64,000 bases of DNA from Whalleya microplaca (Eukaryota > Ascomycota > Sordariomycetes > Xylariales > Xylariaceae). Where the stretch lies: contig MU385757.1 in the NCBI GenBank assembly GCA_022497155.1, positions 62,001-126,000 of the forward strand. Reading direction: 5' to 3'. The position numbers and the translations under genes were made by a program. This document shows positions 22,488 to 34,221 of the stretch, in pieces. The stretch's first letter is position 1. Each line of letters starts with the position of its first letter. Under the pieces are notes generated by a model that was not told the DNA's origin, made no database searches, and saw only the letters and a program-made list of their open reading frames with translations.

Positions 22488-25400
22488 ATGACGGGCTTCC
22501 ATGAGACAATCCCGGCTCTGATAAAGAGGCGGATAGGCGAGAGCCGTCCTTTCTTGGTAATCAGTCATCCACATCGCGATCCCATCAAAGTGACATTCGC
22601 CACCCTCGATAATGCCATCAACAGGGCGGCCTGGTTCATCTCGGAAAGCCTGCCCCAAGATGAGGACACGTTCATCTGGATGTCGCAAAGTGATGTCCGG
22701 TATATCGTCTGGGCGTTGGCGGCCATCAAGACGGGGAAGGCGGCCGTGTTTCCGTCCTCCACCAATCGAGTGTCCGCGAACCTGCTCTTGTTTGAGGATA
22801 TCGGGGTGAAGAGCATGTTTTACGGGCCGGAGGTATCGGCCTCGCTCGGGGAACTGGTCGAAACTGCTAGCTCGACTGTGGGGCTTAAAGCTAGCCCGGG
22901 ACTCTCGCTCCAAGAGATGTTATCCCCTGAACCTGTGGCAGAATATGTCTTCGACAAGGAGTTTGATGACATTAAACATACGAGGTTTCTGGGTCTTCAT
23001 ACGTCTGGAACTTCAGGTTAGATATTACTACTATATGTCTTTCACTCAGTCAAATATCCTATCGGCATCATGAGGGATACATTCATGATATCCCACCTCA
23101 GATTCAAAAGGGGCTCACTCATGTTTTTCATTGACCAGCGCAATATCTGACAAATATCAGGTCACCCAAAGCCAATTTGGTGGACACATGGTCATTTTGA
23201 ATGCCTCTTTGCCGGCATGGAGCTGGACTCCATTCTCCCTGAGGGGATTTCGGTGGAGAACCCGTTTATGAGCACTATGGACGGAAATACTGTACTCGTT
23301 GTTGGGCCACAATATCACGTAAGTCATGACTTTCAAGGGAGAGTCCTGCCCTAACAATACATGCCCCAATAGGCTGGTGCTCTACTGCTTTCAATGACAG
23401 CATTCCGAGCCGACATGACGGTGGTCATACTACATCCGGAGATTCCTCCTATACCGGAGAACCTCACATCCGTGATTAACCAAAACGGTGTGACTAGTAT
23501 GACCTGCCCCCCGGTCCCCATTGAGAACATGCTCAGTTACCCGCCGGGAGTTGAGGCGCTCTCGCGACTGGCACATGTGGGATACGTCGGCGGTCCTATA
23601 AACCCGATACTGGGCGCGCAGTTAGCAAAAATAACCAAGCATCTATATAGCTTTTACGGGTCTACCGAGGGCGGGTGTGCCCTCATGGACTATTCGCCGA
23701 ACAGCGAGAATTGGGACGCTCTGAGGTTCGTGCCGATTGGGCAAAAGATGGAGGAGGTGCTACCGGGCTTATACGAGCTTGTGTTCCCCAAAACCGAGCT
23801 GATAGACCGTATCTATGCGTTCTTCCGCTCGTATCCGGAGCTGACCGAGTATCGGACGAAGGACCTCTTCGCTCCTGTGCCGGGTCAGGAGGGGTGGTGG
23901 CGATACCGGGGCCGGACGGATAACTGGGTCGCGATGTCCAACGGCATGAAAATGGACCCGACCGAATTCGAGGCTATTGTTACCGCTCGTCCCGATGTGA
24001 AAGGGGCTATCGTTGGGGGCTCGCACCAATCGCGGCTATGTCTGCTTGTCGAGGTGGCAGATGACATTGTTCCGACGAGCGACCAAGAGAGACACGATCT
24101 ACTGGAGAAACTCTGGCCGACAATAAATGAGGCAAACCAGGGGTCGCCTAAGTACGGACAGATTGCGAAGGAACTTGTCTTGTTCTCTTCTAAAGCCAAA
24201 CCGTTCCTCCGCGCTGGCAAGGGGACGATTCAACGACAGCTTACCCTCAAGGCATATGAAGATGATATTGATGCCTTATATGACAATCTCGAATCCGGCG
24301 CCTTAGCGGACGACATCGATCCAATCACGTCTATCTCAGCCGAGGGGTTAGCTCCGATTATCACGCAGCTGTATCAACATGCCCTCAACTCACCAGATAT
24401 CAGCCAGGAAACGGACCTGTTCGCCCGCGGCCTGGACTCCAACGCCATCTCAATAACAATGTCACGCCTCAAGGCCTCCCTCCGTAGTTTCGGCATCGCG
24501 GAGGAAAGGCTCCACGGTATCAACATCGGCATGATGTACAGCTATCCCACGGCGGCCGGTCTCGCGTCCACGCTCGCCACATTCCTAGGCGACGAACCGG
24601 CGGTCAACGGCGTAGCTTCAGACGGTATCGCCGAGATGCTCGAAAAATACACCCCCTTCGCCACGCACCCGCAGCGTCCGCAGTCCGTCATCCTAACCGG
24701 CTCGACGGGGTCCCTGGGCACCTACATCCTCGCGGCGTTGCTGGCTCTGCCCGAGACCAGAATCAGGCGCATCTTCTGCCTGAACCGCAACCCCGACGCG
24801 CGCGCGGCCCAAGCCGCCTCGCTTGCCTCCCGCGGTCTGCCGCCCCTGGCATCCTCCCCCTCAGACGATAGCGAGCGCGTGGTCTTCCTCACCGCGGACC
24901 TAGCGGCGCCGAATCTGGGCCTTGAGCGCGGTGCCTACGACCGCCTCGCGGCTGAGGCCACGGCAATCGTGCACAACGCCTGGCCAGTGAACTTCCTGCT
25001 CCCGCTCGCGGCCTTCGAGCCCGCGGTCCGCGGCCTCGCGCAGGGCCTGCTGGGCCTCGCGTTCAACGCGGTGCACCGGCCCCCCGTGCTCTTCATCTCC
25101 AGCATCGCGGCCGCCATTACCACCAACCAGCAACAGGACACGGGGACGGTGGTGGTGCCCGAGGCCGTGCTGCCGAGCCCGCATGGGCTCCTCCCGCAGG
25201 GCTACGGGCGCTCGAAGTACGTCTGCGAGCGTCTGCTGAATGCCTACGCGCGGGCGACGGGGCGCGGAGCCGCGATCCTGCGCGTGGGGCAGGTCGCGGG
25301 CCCGGTTGCGCCGGGGGGCACGGGGGTCTGGAATACGGCTGAGTGGCTGCCAAGTCTGGTGCGCAGCTCCAAGTACCTCGGTGTGCTGCCGCGGACGCTG

Positions 25401-25850
25401 GGGTCGAGTAGCCGCGTGGACTGGATCCCCGTAGATGAGCTGAGTCAGATTGTGCTGGAGGTCTTGGAGGCGGTTACGGCCCCGGAGGAGGGGGAGAAGG
25501 GGGGCGCCAAGGTGTACAACCTTACGAATCCGACGCCGGTCTCTTGGACGGATCTGCTCCCTGCATTGCTGGAAGCCGGGATCGCGAGCGAGACGGTGGA
25601 GTTCGAGGAGTGGATTGCGCGGGTGGAGCGCAGTAGTCATGTGGAGCACGCGCATGAGAAGGCGCTCGAGGAGAATCCGGCTGTTAAGCTGCTGGATTTC
25701 TACAGGAGCCTGAGGCCTCGTGAGGGCGAGGACGAGGACGACTATAGCTGGTGTGTCGATAATACACTGGATGCGAGTCCGACAGCGAGGGCGTTGAAGC
25801 CTGTTAATAAGGAGTGGATGAAGCTTTGGGTGGAGCGTTGGGGTTTTTGA
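22488..25850 (+). CDS. NRPS-like adenylation-thiolation-reductase (A-T-R) enzyme
   Basis: Three exons, 22488-23016, 23161-23318 and 23373-25850, encode 1054 residues. The adenylation domain carries HTSGTSGHPKP (residues 170-180, rebuilt across intron 1), YGSTEGG (324-330), YRTKDLF (about 389; the usual TGD is TKD), GRTDNWV (409) and the catalytic Lys in GKGTIQRQ (about 512). The carrier domain has GLDSNAIS, with the phosphopantetheine Ser near 585. A thioester-reductase domain of the extended SDR type follows, with GSTGSLG (672-678) and the YGRSK catalytic pair (840-844). There is no condensation domain. Enzymes of this layout activate a carboxylic acid, often aryl or amino acid, load it on the carrier and release it reductively as an aldehyde or alcohol. 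The substrate cannot be told from sequence. The 3' half is much GC-richer than the 5' half. It converges on an MFS transporter gene. Confidence 0.9.
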
Positions 25851-26600
25851 GGATTGTGTTTTTTATACAGTTTACTACATGGTCTGTTGGTTTCGCTGGC
25901 TGGCTAGCTGGTTAGGGTTATGAGATTGGGTTGCTTACTGTAAATGAGGATGATGGTGCGATCCATGGTATCCGGTGGTATGGGCTTTTTTTCATTTTAT
26001 TTGTCATTTATCTTCCTATCCTATAAATGGCATTCAAGCCTGAGTCGGTTAAATACACTAAGGATGATAGGTTGTACGATCAAATCTTTGTCACTGCTTC
26101 AGTGAAATATGAAAATACAACAAATATTATTAAACAACTATTCTATAGTACTTCTTGGTATCTCTCATCGAATCGAAACGACTCTCAGTAGAGAAGGCCC
26201 CGCCTCCTTGACCGACGGCCCGAGGCCTCTCCTCTCCTATCCATCGTCTCCGTCTATAATTAGTCTATCTTCATTCGCAAACCCGGAACGCCCAGGCATG
26301 CGCGCGTGTCTATCAATAAGTCTTCGCGCGACGTGCCGCTTAAATTCTATAAGACAGGAAAACCCCGTCGTAGCAGCATGATCTCTTTTCCCCCAGATAG
26401 TTTGTTTGTTGACCAACATGTCAACGGCAGCCTTTCTGTATCAGGCCGCCCACCCGATTCCGATACTCCCTGAAACAGGTGTATCGTCTATAAAACCCCG
26501 ATCTAGAACCTGGCAGATAAGACGTGACTCCCTCTACCTCTAAAGGTCTAATTGATATATATCTATATATTCGCCTCCACAAAACTCATCCCAGCGTCGC
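25851..26600. other. 3' to 3' spacer of the NRPS-like and transporter genes
   Basis: The 750 bp lie between the stop codons of two convergent genes. No gene is seen. It should contain both terminator regions. Confidence 0.6.
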
Positions 26601-28600
26601 TCAAGGGTTACTGACATAGCTCCTCGCGCGTCTGAGATCCTGGTCCTCTTCGTCATCCTCACGGACAACAGGTCTGCCATCGCTAGCATCCTTGACCTTA
26701 TCGTCCTCCTCGCCAGCGTAGGCGTAGCGACTGCGCTGGCGAATGGACTCGCCGTATTTCCAAAACAGGAAGGGAATACCACAGCAGAGGAGCGAGATAC
26801 CTGCGAGCAGGGTGCTGGCCCACTGGTAGCCAAGGCGGTTGTACATCTGCTCGGTGAAGAGCACGACGGCGGCGCCCCAGAACGAGCGGATGCAGGTCTT
26901 GGCGGCGAGCGCCGAGGCGGCCTGGTGCTGGTACGCGTCGACGAGGTAGTTGTTGGCGCTGTTGTACAGGAAGATGAAGCCAAAGCCGACGGGGAAGCCC
27001 GCCAGCGCGGGGCCAACCCATATCAGGCGCGAGTACGAGGTCCACGCGAAGATGATCAGGCCCATCGGGATGAACCAGCACGAGCACATCATCGGGATCA
27101 GACGTAGCTCCGGCGGCGGCAGACCGCTGTATGGCGCGATCAGCTTGCGGTAGTGCGTGTTGACGAAGGGCGAGCAGACGGCGGATACTACGACACCGAC
27201 GGCGAGGGGAATGCTTGGACAGGTCAGCAGTTGGTCCCAAGGGTTTCTTCAGGTACGTATCAGTGACTTACAACATGAGACCGGTAGTACCGGCAGAGTA
27301 CCCCTTGCCCTTCTGGAAGATGATGGGGTAGGCGACGAAAAACATGTACAGCAGGCCGTAGAGCACGGACATGTAAAGACTGATAAGAAAGACGATGAGC
27401 TCGCCGAAGAGAAGCTGGAACGGTCGGATCAAGAAAATGCGCATCCGCTCGCCGAATGGTCGCTTGTCGAGGTCCTGTTCCGTAACGTAGTCCTTCTCGC
27501 CGGTCTCAGCGCGGAGCTTCTTTGCTCTCTTGGCGAGGATCGTGGGGGCGTAGGTCTCGGGCACGGTGAACGTGATCAATATCCACACAATGAATGCCAT
27601 GATCAGTTGGATCCAGTACAGCCATCGCCAGCCAGCGGCGTCAGATAGGAAACCACCAACGAGGGGACCGACTAAGGTATTTTATTAGCAACTGTGATGG
27701 AGACATAGCTTCGTTCACGGCGATGAATACTTACTTGCGGGACCGATGAAGGGGGCGGCCGAGAAAGCGGCCATGGGAATACCTCGCTCCTCAGATCTCC
27801 AAAGATCGGCCAAAGTGCCACCAACGAGGGTCATTGGGGCAGAAAAAGCGATACCATCGATAGCGCGAGCGACCAAAAGAGTGGCGATGTTTTTCGCTAC
27901 GGCGCCGGGAATAATAAACACAACGGCGACTAAGAGTGTCGTGCCGCTAGAGTGAATTTGTCAGTATTATTCCCGTTAAACCGGGAAATGGCTATACTCA
28001 CTAGATAATGCGTCTTCCATAAACCTCAGATAACGGAGCAAAGATCATAGGTCCTTTTGAATGGTCAGTTGAATTTTTCTATTTGTAGTAATAGTACAGG
28101 TTCTGCTCACCAACACCAAATCCCACGACGAACAACGAGATACTAAGCAATCCGACCTCTTCGCTCACGTGGAATTCATCAGATGGGCCTGGGATGTCGG
28201 CCGTTACAACACTGGATGCGAAAGCTACGACGAAGCAAGTGGCGGCTACGACCATGGTACAATACCACTTATAGCCCTTGGACCAGTTCTTCGGGTTCTC
28301 AGGGTCGTCCGGGACGAAGGTGACAAGCTGGTACCGGGCTGCGCCATCTGGTTCTACGGGTCCGGGTATGTGACCACTGGGAGTTTCTGTGGTGTACTCG
28401 GAAAGATTGGCTTCGTTGGTGAGGGTTCGGTACGGTAAATTGATGTCCAGATTTGGGTCCCGCGCCTCCTTGGAAGAACGACGGGTGGAATGGCGAGTGA
28501 GAGTATGCGTCACTGGCGCCTGGATAGGTTCGAACTGGATCTGATCTGAACTGGAGAGGTCAGATGACCCTCGGTTCTGAATATGTTCTTCAGACGACAT
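26601..28600 (-). CDS. MFS multidrug-type transporter (DHA1 family)
   Basis: Five exons, 28600-28111, 28053-28002, 27946-27735, 27671-27272 and 27213-26601, encode 588 residues; all joints keep the frame. The N-terminal tail is hydrophilic and Ser-rich and ends in the DHA1 signature [14 protein letters not shown]. Twelve membrane segments follow, with PLSEVYGRR (loop 2-3), [14 protein letters not shown], a central cytoplasmic loop [16 protein letters not shown] and an acidic C-tail. It is a proton-driven exporter of drugs, polyamines or toxins of the FLU1/TPO type by family. Its place beside the NRPS-like enzyme suggests export of that product, but this is inference. Exon 2 is only 52 bp and is needed to rebuild the [13 protein letters not shown] motif. 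Confidence 0.9.
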
Positions 28601-31188
28601 GTTGAAGAAGTTCGCTCAGGGGATTAAAGGGGCAAGAAGCGAACAGCCTTTGGGAGGGTTACACAGAGCGGATGCTACACAAAAGCGCGAGGGGCGGGTG
28701 CTTTCCCTTTTATATGGGAGCCCGGCGGCCCATGAGGCTCGAGCCATGTTGACTCGTGTCCAGGATGAGGGCTTTCACGGACCAATGAGCGGTATTCATG
28801 GTGAGAGAATGTCGAAGAAGTTGATTCACTAACGCTGGTGGCGGAACCACTTGGGCCTTGGGTGTGGTAGACCCCATTGTTATGTGAGATCGGATAGGTC
28901 GGGCAGGTGTTTCAAGGCTAAAGCTGGAAGGAAGATATGTAGTAGGGCTTAATTACACGGTTCTCAGGGTAGCTGGACTGCTCGAGAAGATAATATTGAA
29001 AGAACAAGGAGATGACTCGGCGAATCTCGGTGTCGTGAGGGCCCACTTAACCGGGACCGTGTCCTCGGGTACGAAGTAACGCGCTCTCAAATTCCAGTGC
29101 CGGAAAGCAGCTGACGGTGCCATGATCGTTCGTTGAGGTCAGCGGAAAAACACAGGCAATGCGAGCCACATTATCACCCGCTTATGCCATCCCATGACTC
29201 TATACTTCGGTAGTGATTGACAATGTTCATCGAGATGAGGAGAGAGAAGAGGGAAGAGGAAGAAAAGGACAAAAGGTACCTCACGATGACAAGCATTGAT
29301 CCACGCTGCCACGCTTCGGTTGTGGGACCCGGAACGGCAAGGTCCACTTTTTGACGCAAAAGAGGGTCTCTAGCACGAACTTACCCGATATAGTCAGTAC
29401 GTATCTTTTATTGGCAAGTCCGAATAGAGACAAATTCCGACTAAAGGCTCCTTATTTTAGGATTTGACCTGCCAGCCTGCTCCCCTGAGAATTTAAAGAG
29501 GCTTATCATCAGGTGGCAATTTACCTGCCCTGTACAGAATTTGCAAAGGAGGAAGGAGAACTTTTTCCATTTGTTACATTTCTTCTACATATGGTCGTTG
29601 GTGTAGGTACGTGTCAGCACGTGTGTGTGTGTGTGTGTGTCCTGAGCAAGGCTCTGCGGCGCGTCCAGGAACGTTGCAAAAAACTATCGTCAATGGCCTA
29701 AACGCTGCCTGACGGATTCAATAAATCATATTAAGTGGGCCCGACTATAACATGAACAACAATTGACTCGTTTCTAACGTACTAGAGTTCCCCTTTGTTG
29801 ATCCGTGTGTCCCCTGACCTCCCTGCGCAACCAAAATGACTCGGGACTTGGGAGCGACATCGGGGCCATTGGGCACGGAGGATCGCGTAGCGATATGGTA
29901 ATGACTTCATGCGCTCAATTTACTATCATCTTGTTTATCTACATCCCACGGCCAGCAAGCTTTCCTCCCTCTTGGCACGACCAGATTAACCGCCAGGAAC
30001 ACCGCCGATGTCACCATCACGGTAGACGAGCAAGTCTCACCAACTGGCCCATGACTCTCGAAGTTATCTTGGATGGTTGCCAAAGCTACGACTTGGAAAA
30101 CAAACGATATGTATTGCGATTCTAAATTTGGGGAAGTGGTCGAAGGGTTATTAAAGTATCCAGGCAGGCCAGGAGCTCTGAAAGGAGATCGGCACCCGGG
30201 CATGATGATGGCCCATTCGTTAGCCGAAGAACCTTGGATACCTACGGCCGGAGAGGCGGAATAGGAGCAGGGATCTTCTGCCCTGAATATGGGAATTCAG
30301 CTGCCATCATCGAGATGGTCACAGATTCTTCATTAACTCAGCTAGGCATCTACAATTTTTACACATGAAAGATGCAACACAACGCCGCAGCGCCGTTGGC
30401 CAACCGTTGCCTCGTTGGCCGTTGCCCTCTAGCGCCAACCGGCTGTCAACAAGCTAGCCCAGACTAGAGTCGATTTCGGTCCCCACCCGTGGCGAAAATT
30501 CTGTCCCACGACTTCATGCGCGATAAACGTGTGTACGGATATTAGGTACCCTCACCAGCTTGTTGGTTGGGCACGCTTGGAATCCATGAAGCCCTAATCT
30601 AGATCTTGCAAGGAGGTCTAACCAAGAAAATTCTAGCCGCCATGACCATTGGTAAGTTAATACAAAACATATTATGTATCGCGAGGCTTTTAAAGGGGTG
30701 CTGTGGTCTTCAATGTTTCGAATGTCTGGGTACTAGTGCTGTCGTCATGAGCACTACGTACATCGAATACGTTAACATGTCTGCGAGTCCCTTTCCAGTA
30801 AGTGATGGTCTATTATTAACTGCTGCAATTCTTGGCGGTTCTTTGGTAGCAAGTACACTAGTATTACATCAGGACATCCACCGTGAATGTGGACCCTGAA
30901 TTCTAGATCACAGATTCGCCAGGATCAGCTGCAGGAGGAATTCGATGTCGTTTCTCTATAGTCATCATGCTCTAAAGTACAGAAGTAACATAGAGAAAGT
31001 AGAGGGGAGATTAACGAGCCTCGGGGAGATCATCAAGTGTACATGGGCTCAAACGTAATATACATCATCTCCTTTCCATATACACAAGAACAAACGCCTT
31101 ATCCCCATGCCGGCAGCCAAAGCAAGCCGAGAGCCCGTTCTATCCCTCTTGCATACGGTTCACGTCCAAGTCGTCTATGGCTATAGCC
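28601..31188. other. Spacer between the transporter and mitochondrial EF-Tu genes
   Basis: About 2.6 kb with no supported gene. The first few hundred bases are the transporter promoter. 30370-30440 has repeated ccgttggcc/cgttgcc words. Short frames at 29907-30203 (minus) and 30606-30899 (plus) lack domains. Confidence 0.5.
29621..29640. repeat. (GT)10 microsatellite
   Basis: Ten uninterrupted GT dinucleotides in noncoding DNA. Confidence 0.95.
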
Positions 31189-32593
31189 TTACGCAATAAT
31201 TCTCGTGATGATACCCGTAGCAACGGTTCGGCCACCTTCACGGACGTTGACTTGTTGACCAGGTTCGATGGCGATGGGGTTATGTAGAGTTGCAACCATT
31301 TCCACGTTGTCACCAGGTAAGACCATCCGAGTCTTATCCTCGGCGTCATCGGGGAAGTGAAGAGCGCAAGCCTCGTCAGCAGTGCGTAGGTACATCTGGG
31401 GTCGGTAGTTCTCCTGGAAGCCGGTGTGCCGGCCACCCTCCTCCTTCGTCAAGACGTAAAGCGAGACCAAGAACTTGGTGTGAGACTTGACAGTTCCGGG
31501 CTTGACAATGACCATACCACGCTTCACATCCTCCCGTCGGACACCACGTAGAAGCAGACCAGAGTTGTCACCAGCTCGGGATTCGTCGCAGGACTTCTTG
31601 AAGGTCTCGATATCGGTGACCTTGGTCTTGATAATCTCGGTACCCTTGCCAACCAGCTCAACTTCCGAGTCCCTCTTCAAGACACCCCGCTCCACACGGC
31701 CGGAGGCGACTGTTCCACGGCCGCCGATGGAGAAGACATCTTCGACGGACATCAGGAAGGGCTTGTCGAGATCACGCTGGGGCGTAGGGATCCACTCGTC
31801 GACAGCCTTCAAGAGCTCATCGATCTTTTCCACACCGATTTCGGGCCGCTTGTTTTCCATGGCCATCAGGGCCGAACCCAGGACAACGGGGGTCTCGTCT
31901 CCTTCAAAGCCGTAGGTAGAGAGCAGCTCACGCATTTCCATCTCGACCAATTCCAACATTTCCGGGTCGTCAATGGCATCAACCTTGTTGACGAAGACAA
32001 CAATTCTCTGGACACCGACCTGACGGGCCAGGAGAAGATGCTCTCGGGTCTGGGGCATCTGACCGTCGGAAGCAGCAACAACAATAATAGCACCGTCCAT
32101 GTTTGCCGCACCAGTAATCATGTTCTTGATATAATCAGCGTGACCGGGACAGTCGACATGGGAGTAATGCCGTGCTTCCGTAGAGTACTCGATATGGGCG
32201 GTGGAAATGGTGATACCACGCTTTCGCTCCTCGGGTGCCTTGTCGATGGCGCCATAGCTAAGAAAGTTGGCCAACCCCTTCTCGGCCTGTCTCTTGGTGA
32301 TGGCAGCAGATAAAGTAGTCTGTTCCGTTAGTTAGTTAGTTGGCGTCAAGTGTCGAGAAAGAGTAGCACTAGCTATAGACGTGACATGCCTTTCCGTGAT
32401 CGACGTGTCCAATAGTACCAATGTTCACATGCGGCTTCGTCCGTTCAAAGACAGCGTATGACCGGGTGATGCTGAGGGCTGCGGCCACATTCTGCTGTCG
32501 CACGGCGAACTGTAACGGGTTGGCGGCGCTGCCGGCTCTGAGGGAGTGACGAGAGGCGCGCAAGAACGGCGTGATCGTTCTTAACGACGACAT
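31189..32593 (-). CDS. tuf1: Mitochondrial translation elongation factor Tu
   Basis: Two exons, 32593-32390 and 32319-31189, encode 444 residues. The N-terminus ([19 protein letters not shown]) is basic and amphipathic, a mitochondrial presequence. The GTPase domain has GHVDHGKTTL (P-loop, split by the intron), RGITI (G2), DCPGH (G3) and NKVD (G4), followed by domains 2 and 3 with [16 protein letters not shown] and LPGDNVEM, ending GIITRIIA. It delivers aminoacyl-tRNA to the mitochondrial ribosome. The intron begins with GC rather than GT; the P-loop fixes this joint. The presequence and start are supported by the Met followed by the usual leader and by [16 protein letters not shown]. Confidence 0.97.
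32320..32389 (-). other. GC-AG intron in tuf1 with iterated branch-site motif
   Basis: The coding strand reads AAG|GCATGT at the donor and AACAG|ACT at the acceptor. Only this joint rebuilds the P-loop GHVDHGKTTL. Just before the acceptor the sequence aactaactaactaac gives three overlapping CTAAC branch-site matches. The 70-bp length is normal for the organism. Confidence 0.9.
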
Positions 32594-33334
32594 CTTGTTA
32601 GGACTGCCCAAGAACCAATCAGAAGAAATCAATTGGAAAGGAGGGAGGGGATGGAAGATGAATATGTTGATGCGGAATAGGATATTACTGATATGGGGAA
32701 GGACGTCGACATTTTTTTTCTTTGCAGCCCTTGACAGCTGCACTCGAGGGGAATATCCGTGTTTGGCAGATGTCAATTGCGGAGCGGGTGCCGCCACCAG
32801 CTAAAGCACGGGCCAATCCGAAATACCGATAAGATAACGAGCTAACGGGGTACCTCTACATATGTACCAAGGTACCTTCTACCCCTTTCCCCTCCCCCTT
32901 TCCCCTTTTCCTCATGTCCTACCGACTATATCTCGCCAATAGAACTTAATGACCCCAGGTAGAATTGACCTTCTGTTGCTAACCGGTCTGGCTCATTACG
33001 GCACTTTTCTAAACTGTATGGCTCCACTAACCGTTGTTCTTGCTATCCGGGCAGCCGGAGAACGTTGGAATGAATTCTTTTAAATCGCTCTAGCTTTAGA
33101 TACCACAGGACTGTAATATTCTTTTGAAATGGTAAATATCTCTAGTCTAGGCTACAAGATGCTCCTCTTCAAGTCTTCGTAATATTGGGGCCAGCCCTTG
33201 TACATGCTGCCAGCGAACAATTCGTATATACAAGAGCACTGGAGATTTTCCAGTTGTATAATAACATGATACCGATTCCTCAGTTAGAGCTTTGTTGCTA
33301 GTCCTGGCTGCTTTGCCGAGTCCATATCTTCGCA
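32594..33334. other. Spacer upstream of tuf1
   Basis: No gene is seen. A long C/T tract on the plus strand (about 32878-32914) lies 285-320 bp upstream of the tuf1 start codon; such tracts are common in fungal promoters, though here the purines are on the tuf1 coding strand. Confidence 0.55.
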
Positions 33335-34012
33335 TTAGATGACCTCGAAGTCGGGGGCGTCCCCGTACTTATCAATTGACCATTTCTTATGGCCTTCCAC
33401 CAAGGCATCAAGAAACTCGGGGTCGTGCTCCTTCGCATCGCCCACCCACGCTGGCTTTCCCGCTCTCCAGGTAACCCAATTCTCAGCCTTGGCCCCTTCT
33501 GGAGCCCTCAGAATGCCCATGGCGATGTTGAGGACCTCGCACTGTTGCGAGGGGCTCCGATGCTTGGATTTTATGAAGACAGTGGCACCGCATCTTCCGC
33601 AAAACCCTCTCGTGTTCACCTCCGACGAGGCATAAGTTTTGATAGTACCGATTTTAAGATCCGCAGGCACTTCCGGTTCCAATGCAGCCCGCGGGACTAA
33701 AATCCAAGGTACGAAATGCGCGCTTGAGAGCAGGCGGCAGTCTCTGCAGAAGTCGAGAAAAGCCTTCCACTTGCGTGGGTCGCTGGGCGAGATGTATTGT
33801 CTCAAGTAGCTGTCTTCCCGGACAGCTTGAGAGGGTCGGGGGATCGTGAAAGAGACGCCGCCGCAACAGCACTCGGCTTGCAGTCTTTCCTCGCCGTCTT
33901 GGCCAAACTCGGTTTTGTACTCAGGGGCAACATCACGATCTATAGTAATCTGCACGAGTTCCTTATTGCCGATTTTGGGCAGCCACGACAGAATACCTCC
34001 ACTATAGATATC
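33335..34012 (-). CDS. GFA-family (CENP-V/GFA) domain, C-terminal-type coding segment
   Basis: The open frame gives DIYSGGILSWLPKIG, then ECCCGGVSFTI, FCRDCRLLSS, GFCGRCGATVF and a tail ending DAPDFEVI. The zinc-binding motifs CCCGG, CRDC and CGRC are those of the GFA fold (glutathione-dependent formaldehyde-activating enzyme family). No ATG opens the segment; it begins well after a CTAAC branch site and a CCCAG acceptor (exon start at 34012), so it looks like a 3' exon. In many fungi two GFA domains are fused in this order, and 34222-34731 would supply the first. However, both segments contain a copy of the inter-domain GGxxxWLP-like region, and no clean splice joins them, so the 5' part is uncertain. 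Confidence 0.7.
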   Translation of the reverse strand, partial: DIYSGGILSWLPKIGNKELVQITIDRDVAPEYKTEFGQDGEERLQAECCCGGVSFTIPRPSQAVREDSYLRQYISPSDPRKWKAFLDFCRDCRLLSSAHFVPWILVPRAALEPEVPADLKIGTIKTYASSEVNTRGFCGRCGATVFIKSKHRSPSQQCEVLNIAMGILRAPEGAKAENWVTWRAGKPAWVGDAKEHDPEFLDALVEGHKKWSIDKYGDAPDFEVI

Positions 34013-34221
34013 CTGGGGTTAGTTGAAGCTCTTTTCAGTTTTATCGGGAGATGGAATTCTGGAAACATAGAAGCAGAAGTTTCTCCTTAAGTTAGGGATG
34101 GCGCTGGACTACGTACTCTCCGGGCGACTTTGGGAAACAAAACATGTTAAACTCCCAGAAGGGCTTCTCAAAGAGAGATATATCAACGATCCACTACATT
34201 GTCCGAAGTCAGTATTTCTCT

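Noticed and set aside
24900..25655. 251-codon minus-strand frame with many Arg and His
   Set aside because: Antisense shadow of the GC-rich reductase domain; no domain and a composition typical of reversed high-GC coding DNA.
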